64,000 nucleotides of DNA from NCBI RefSeq assembly GCF_900113865.1, contig NZ_FOQY01000004.1, forward strand, positions 1-64,000. Direction: 5' to 3'. Made by a program: the position numbers and the translations under genes. The notes under the pieces were generated by a model. It searched no databases. It was given only the letters and a program-made list of their open reading frames with translations, and was not told the DNA's origin. Numbering within the stretch: position 1 is the stretch's first letter; the number at the start of each line of letters is the position of its first letter. Origin of the DNA: Streptosporangium canum (lineage in GTDB: Bacteria; Actinomycetota; Actinomycetes; Streptosporangiales; Streptosporangiaceae). This document shows positions 62,901 to 64,000 of the stretch, in pieces.

Positions 62901-64000
62901 CCACCACGACCCCCTCGTCCGTCGGCTCGGGTCTCGACCGGGTCGAGGGCCTCGACAAGGTCACCGGCCGCGCCCGGTACGCCTTCGAGTACTCTCCGCG
63001 GGACCTGGCCTACGCGGTGCCGGTGCAGGCCGCCGTCGCCCGGGGCGAGATCCGCGCCGTCGACGTCGACGCCGTGCTCAAGTACCCCGGCGTGATCGCC
63101 GCGATCTGGTACGGCAACGCCCCCCGGCTGGCCTCCGACGACGGCGGCGAGCTGGCCGTGCTCCAGTCTCCCCGGGTGGCCTACCGCGGCCAGTACATCG
63201 GTGTCGTGGTGGCCGAGACGCTCCAGGACGCCAGGGAGGCGGCCGGGCTGGTGCGGGTGGAGTACGCCGCCGAACGGCACGACGTCGAGCTGCGTGCCGA
63301 CCACCCGGGGCTGTACCGGCCCGAGGTCGTCAACCCGGACTTCCCCGCCGACGTCGAGCAGGGGGACCCGGACGCCGCCCTCGCCGCGGCCCCGATCGTG
63401 GTGGACGCCGTCTACAGCACCCCGGCCGAGCACAACAATCCGATGGAGCCGCACGCGACGGTCGCCGCGTGGGACGGCGACGGGCTGACGCTGCACGACT
63501 CCAACCAGGGGGCGTCAGCGGTCCGCGACACCGTCGCGGCGCTGTTCGGCATGCCGCCGGCGAACGTCCGGGTGATCTCCCCGCACGTGGGCGGCGGCTT
63601 CGGGTCCAAGGGCCTCCCGCACCCGCACGTGGTGCTCGCGGCGCTCGCCGCCAAGCAGGTCGGGCGTCCGGTCAAGCTCGCGGTGACCCGGCAGCAGATG
63701 TTCGCGGTGACCGGCTACCGCACCCCGACGATCCAGCGGGTACGGCTCGGCGCCGACGCCGGCGGGCGGCTGACCGCGATCGTGCACGAGGCGTTCGAGC
63801 AGAGCTCCACGATCAAGGAGTTCGCCGAGCAGACCACCGTGCCCACGCGGATGATGTACGCCGCGCCCGACCGGCGCACCACCCATCGGCTGGTCCGGCT
63901 CGACGTCCCCACCCCGAGCTGGATGCGGGCGCCCGGCGAGACCCCGGGCATGTTCGCGCTGGAGTCGGCGATGGACGAGCTGGCGATCGCCTGCCGGCTC
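62897..64000 (+). CDS. Molybdenum-binding subunit of the PaoABC-type oxidoreductase (partial)
   Basis: ATG 62897 opens a frame that stays open to the window edge (368 codons). The N-terminal part LDRVEGLDKVTGRARYAFEY and the segments VAYRGQYIGVVVAETLQDAR, HNNPMEPHATVAAWDGDGLT and ISPHVGGGFGSKG are characteristic of the xanthine dehydrogenase large subunit, which holds the molybdopterin cytosine dinucleotide cofactor. The order Fe-S, FAD, Mo subunit matches periplasmic or cytosolic aldehyde oxidoreductases of the PaoABC type. Substrate unknown; the C-terminal half with the catalytic Glu is outside the window. Confidence 0.93.
   Translation, partial: MTTTTPSSVGSGLDRVEGLDKVTGRARYAFEYSPRDLAYAVPVQAAVARGEIRAVDVDAVLKYPGVIAAIWYGNAPRLASDDGGELAVLQSPRVAYRGQYIGVVVAETLQDAREAAGLVRVEYAAERHDVELRADHPGLYRPEVVNPDFPADVEQGDPDAALAAAPIVVDAVYSTPAEHNNPMEPHATVAAWDGDGLTLHDSNQGASAVRDTVAALFGMPPANVRVISPHVGGGFGSKGLPHPHVVLAALAAKQVGRPVKLAVTRQQMFAVTGYRTPTIQRVRLGADAGGRLTAIVHEAFEQSSTIKEFAEQTTVPTRMMYAAPDRRTTHRLVRLDVPTPSWMRAPGETPGMFALESAMDELAIACRL

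Overview
The window is high-GC actinobacterial DNA. LuxR-type (LAL) and SARP regulators with ATPase domains, GTG starts, ATGA/GTGA gene overlaps, a PaoABC-type molybdoenzyme operon and an IS1182-like relic fit a Streptosporangiales-type actinomycete; the genus is inference only. Its centre, about 19.4-56.8 kb, is an iron-regulated siderophore-type biosynthetic locus.

Left flank (1-19.4 kb). The start of a biotin carboxylase gene is followed by a leftward unit: a transthyretin-like (HIU hydrolase) protein, a 2-isopropylmalate synthase, a possible 29-residue peptide and a LAL regulator. Next come a small exported Pro/Thr-tailed peptide and a SARP regulator, a pseudokinase, a secreted protein combining M4 and M28 peptidase domains, a second LAL regulator and a DUF2461 protein.

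Thiazoline assembly line (19.4-40.3 kb, mostly minus strand). Two NRPS genes encode, in order, [degenerate acyl-AMP-ligase C-domain]-ArCP-Cy-A-PCP-Cy-A-PCP and TubC-type dock-Cy-A(MT)-PCP-TE. They are coupled by 4-bp overlaps to a saccharopine-dehydrogenase-like protein, a thiazolinyl imide reductase and a type II thioesterase, and then to a SnoaL-like protein. A second minus-strand group holds a flavin oxidase, a salicylate-type aryl-AMP ligase and a class II DAHP synthase; a methyltransferase reads the other way. The expected scaffold is aryl-thiazoline-thiazoline-(N-methyl)thiazolidine, a pyochelin/coelibactin-like plan.

Aryl supply operon (40.5-46.4 kb, plus strand). Instead of a salicylate synthase there is a PaaA-like diiron oxygenase, a small unknown protein, a benzoate-CoA-ligase-like enzyme, an aminodeoxychorismate lyase and a fused aminodeoxychorismate synthase, i.e. 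a para-aminobenzoate pathway with ring-hydroxylating chemistry. The aryl-AMP ligase has a 2-hydroxybenzoate-type pocket with one altered position, so I infer a para-aminobenzoate-derived cap, possibly 4-aminosalicylate. This is the most novel feature of the window.

Transport and a second cassette (46.4-56.8 kb). A LuxR regulator with a degenerate receiver, an Opp/Nik-type ABC importer, and a divergent cassette (Fe(II)/2-oxoglutarate oxygenase, SbnB-like, Y4yA-like, SbnA-like) flank two IdeR/DmdR-like iron boxes; a third box precedes the first NRPS gene. The second cassette probably makes diaminopropionate or a related amino acid.

Right flank (56.8-64 kb). An IS1182-like transposase relic and two ~100-bp direct repeats bracket a secreted glycerophosphodiesterase gene. 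Then come a MerR/Hsp20 pair, a phosphoribosyltransferase-DUF2267 fusion and the first three genes of a PaoABC-type aldehyde/xanthine oxidoreductase operon. No rRNA, tRNA or CRISPR array was seen.
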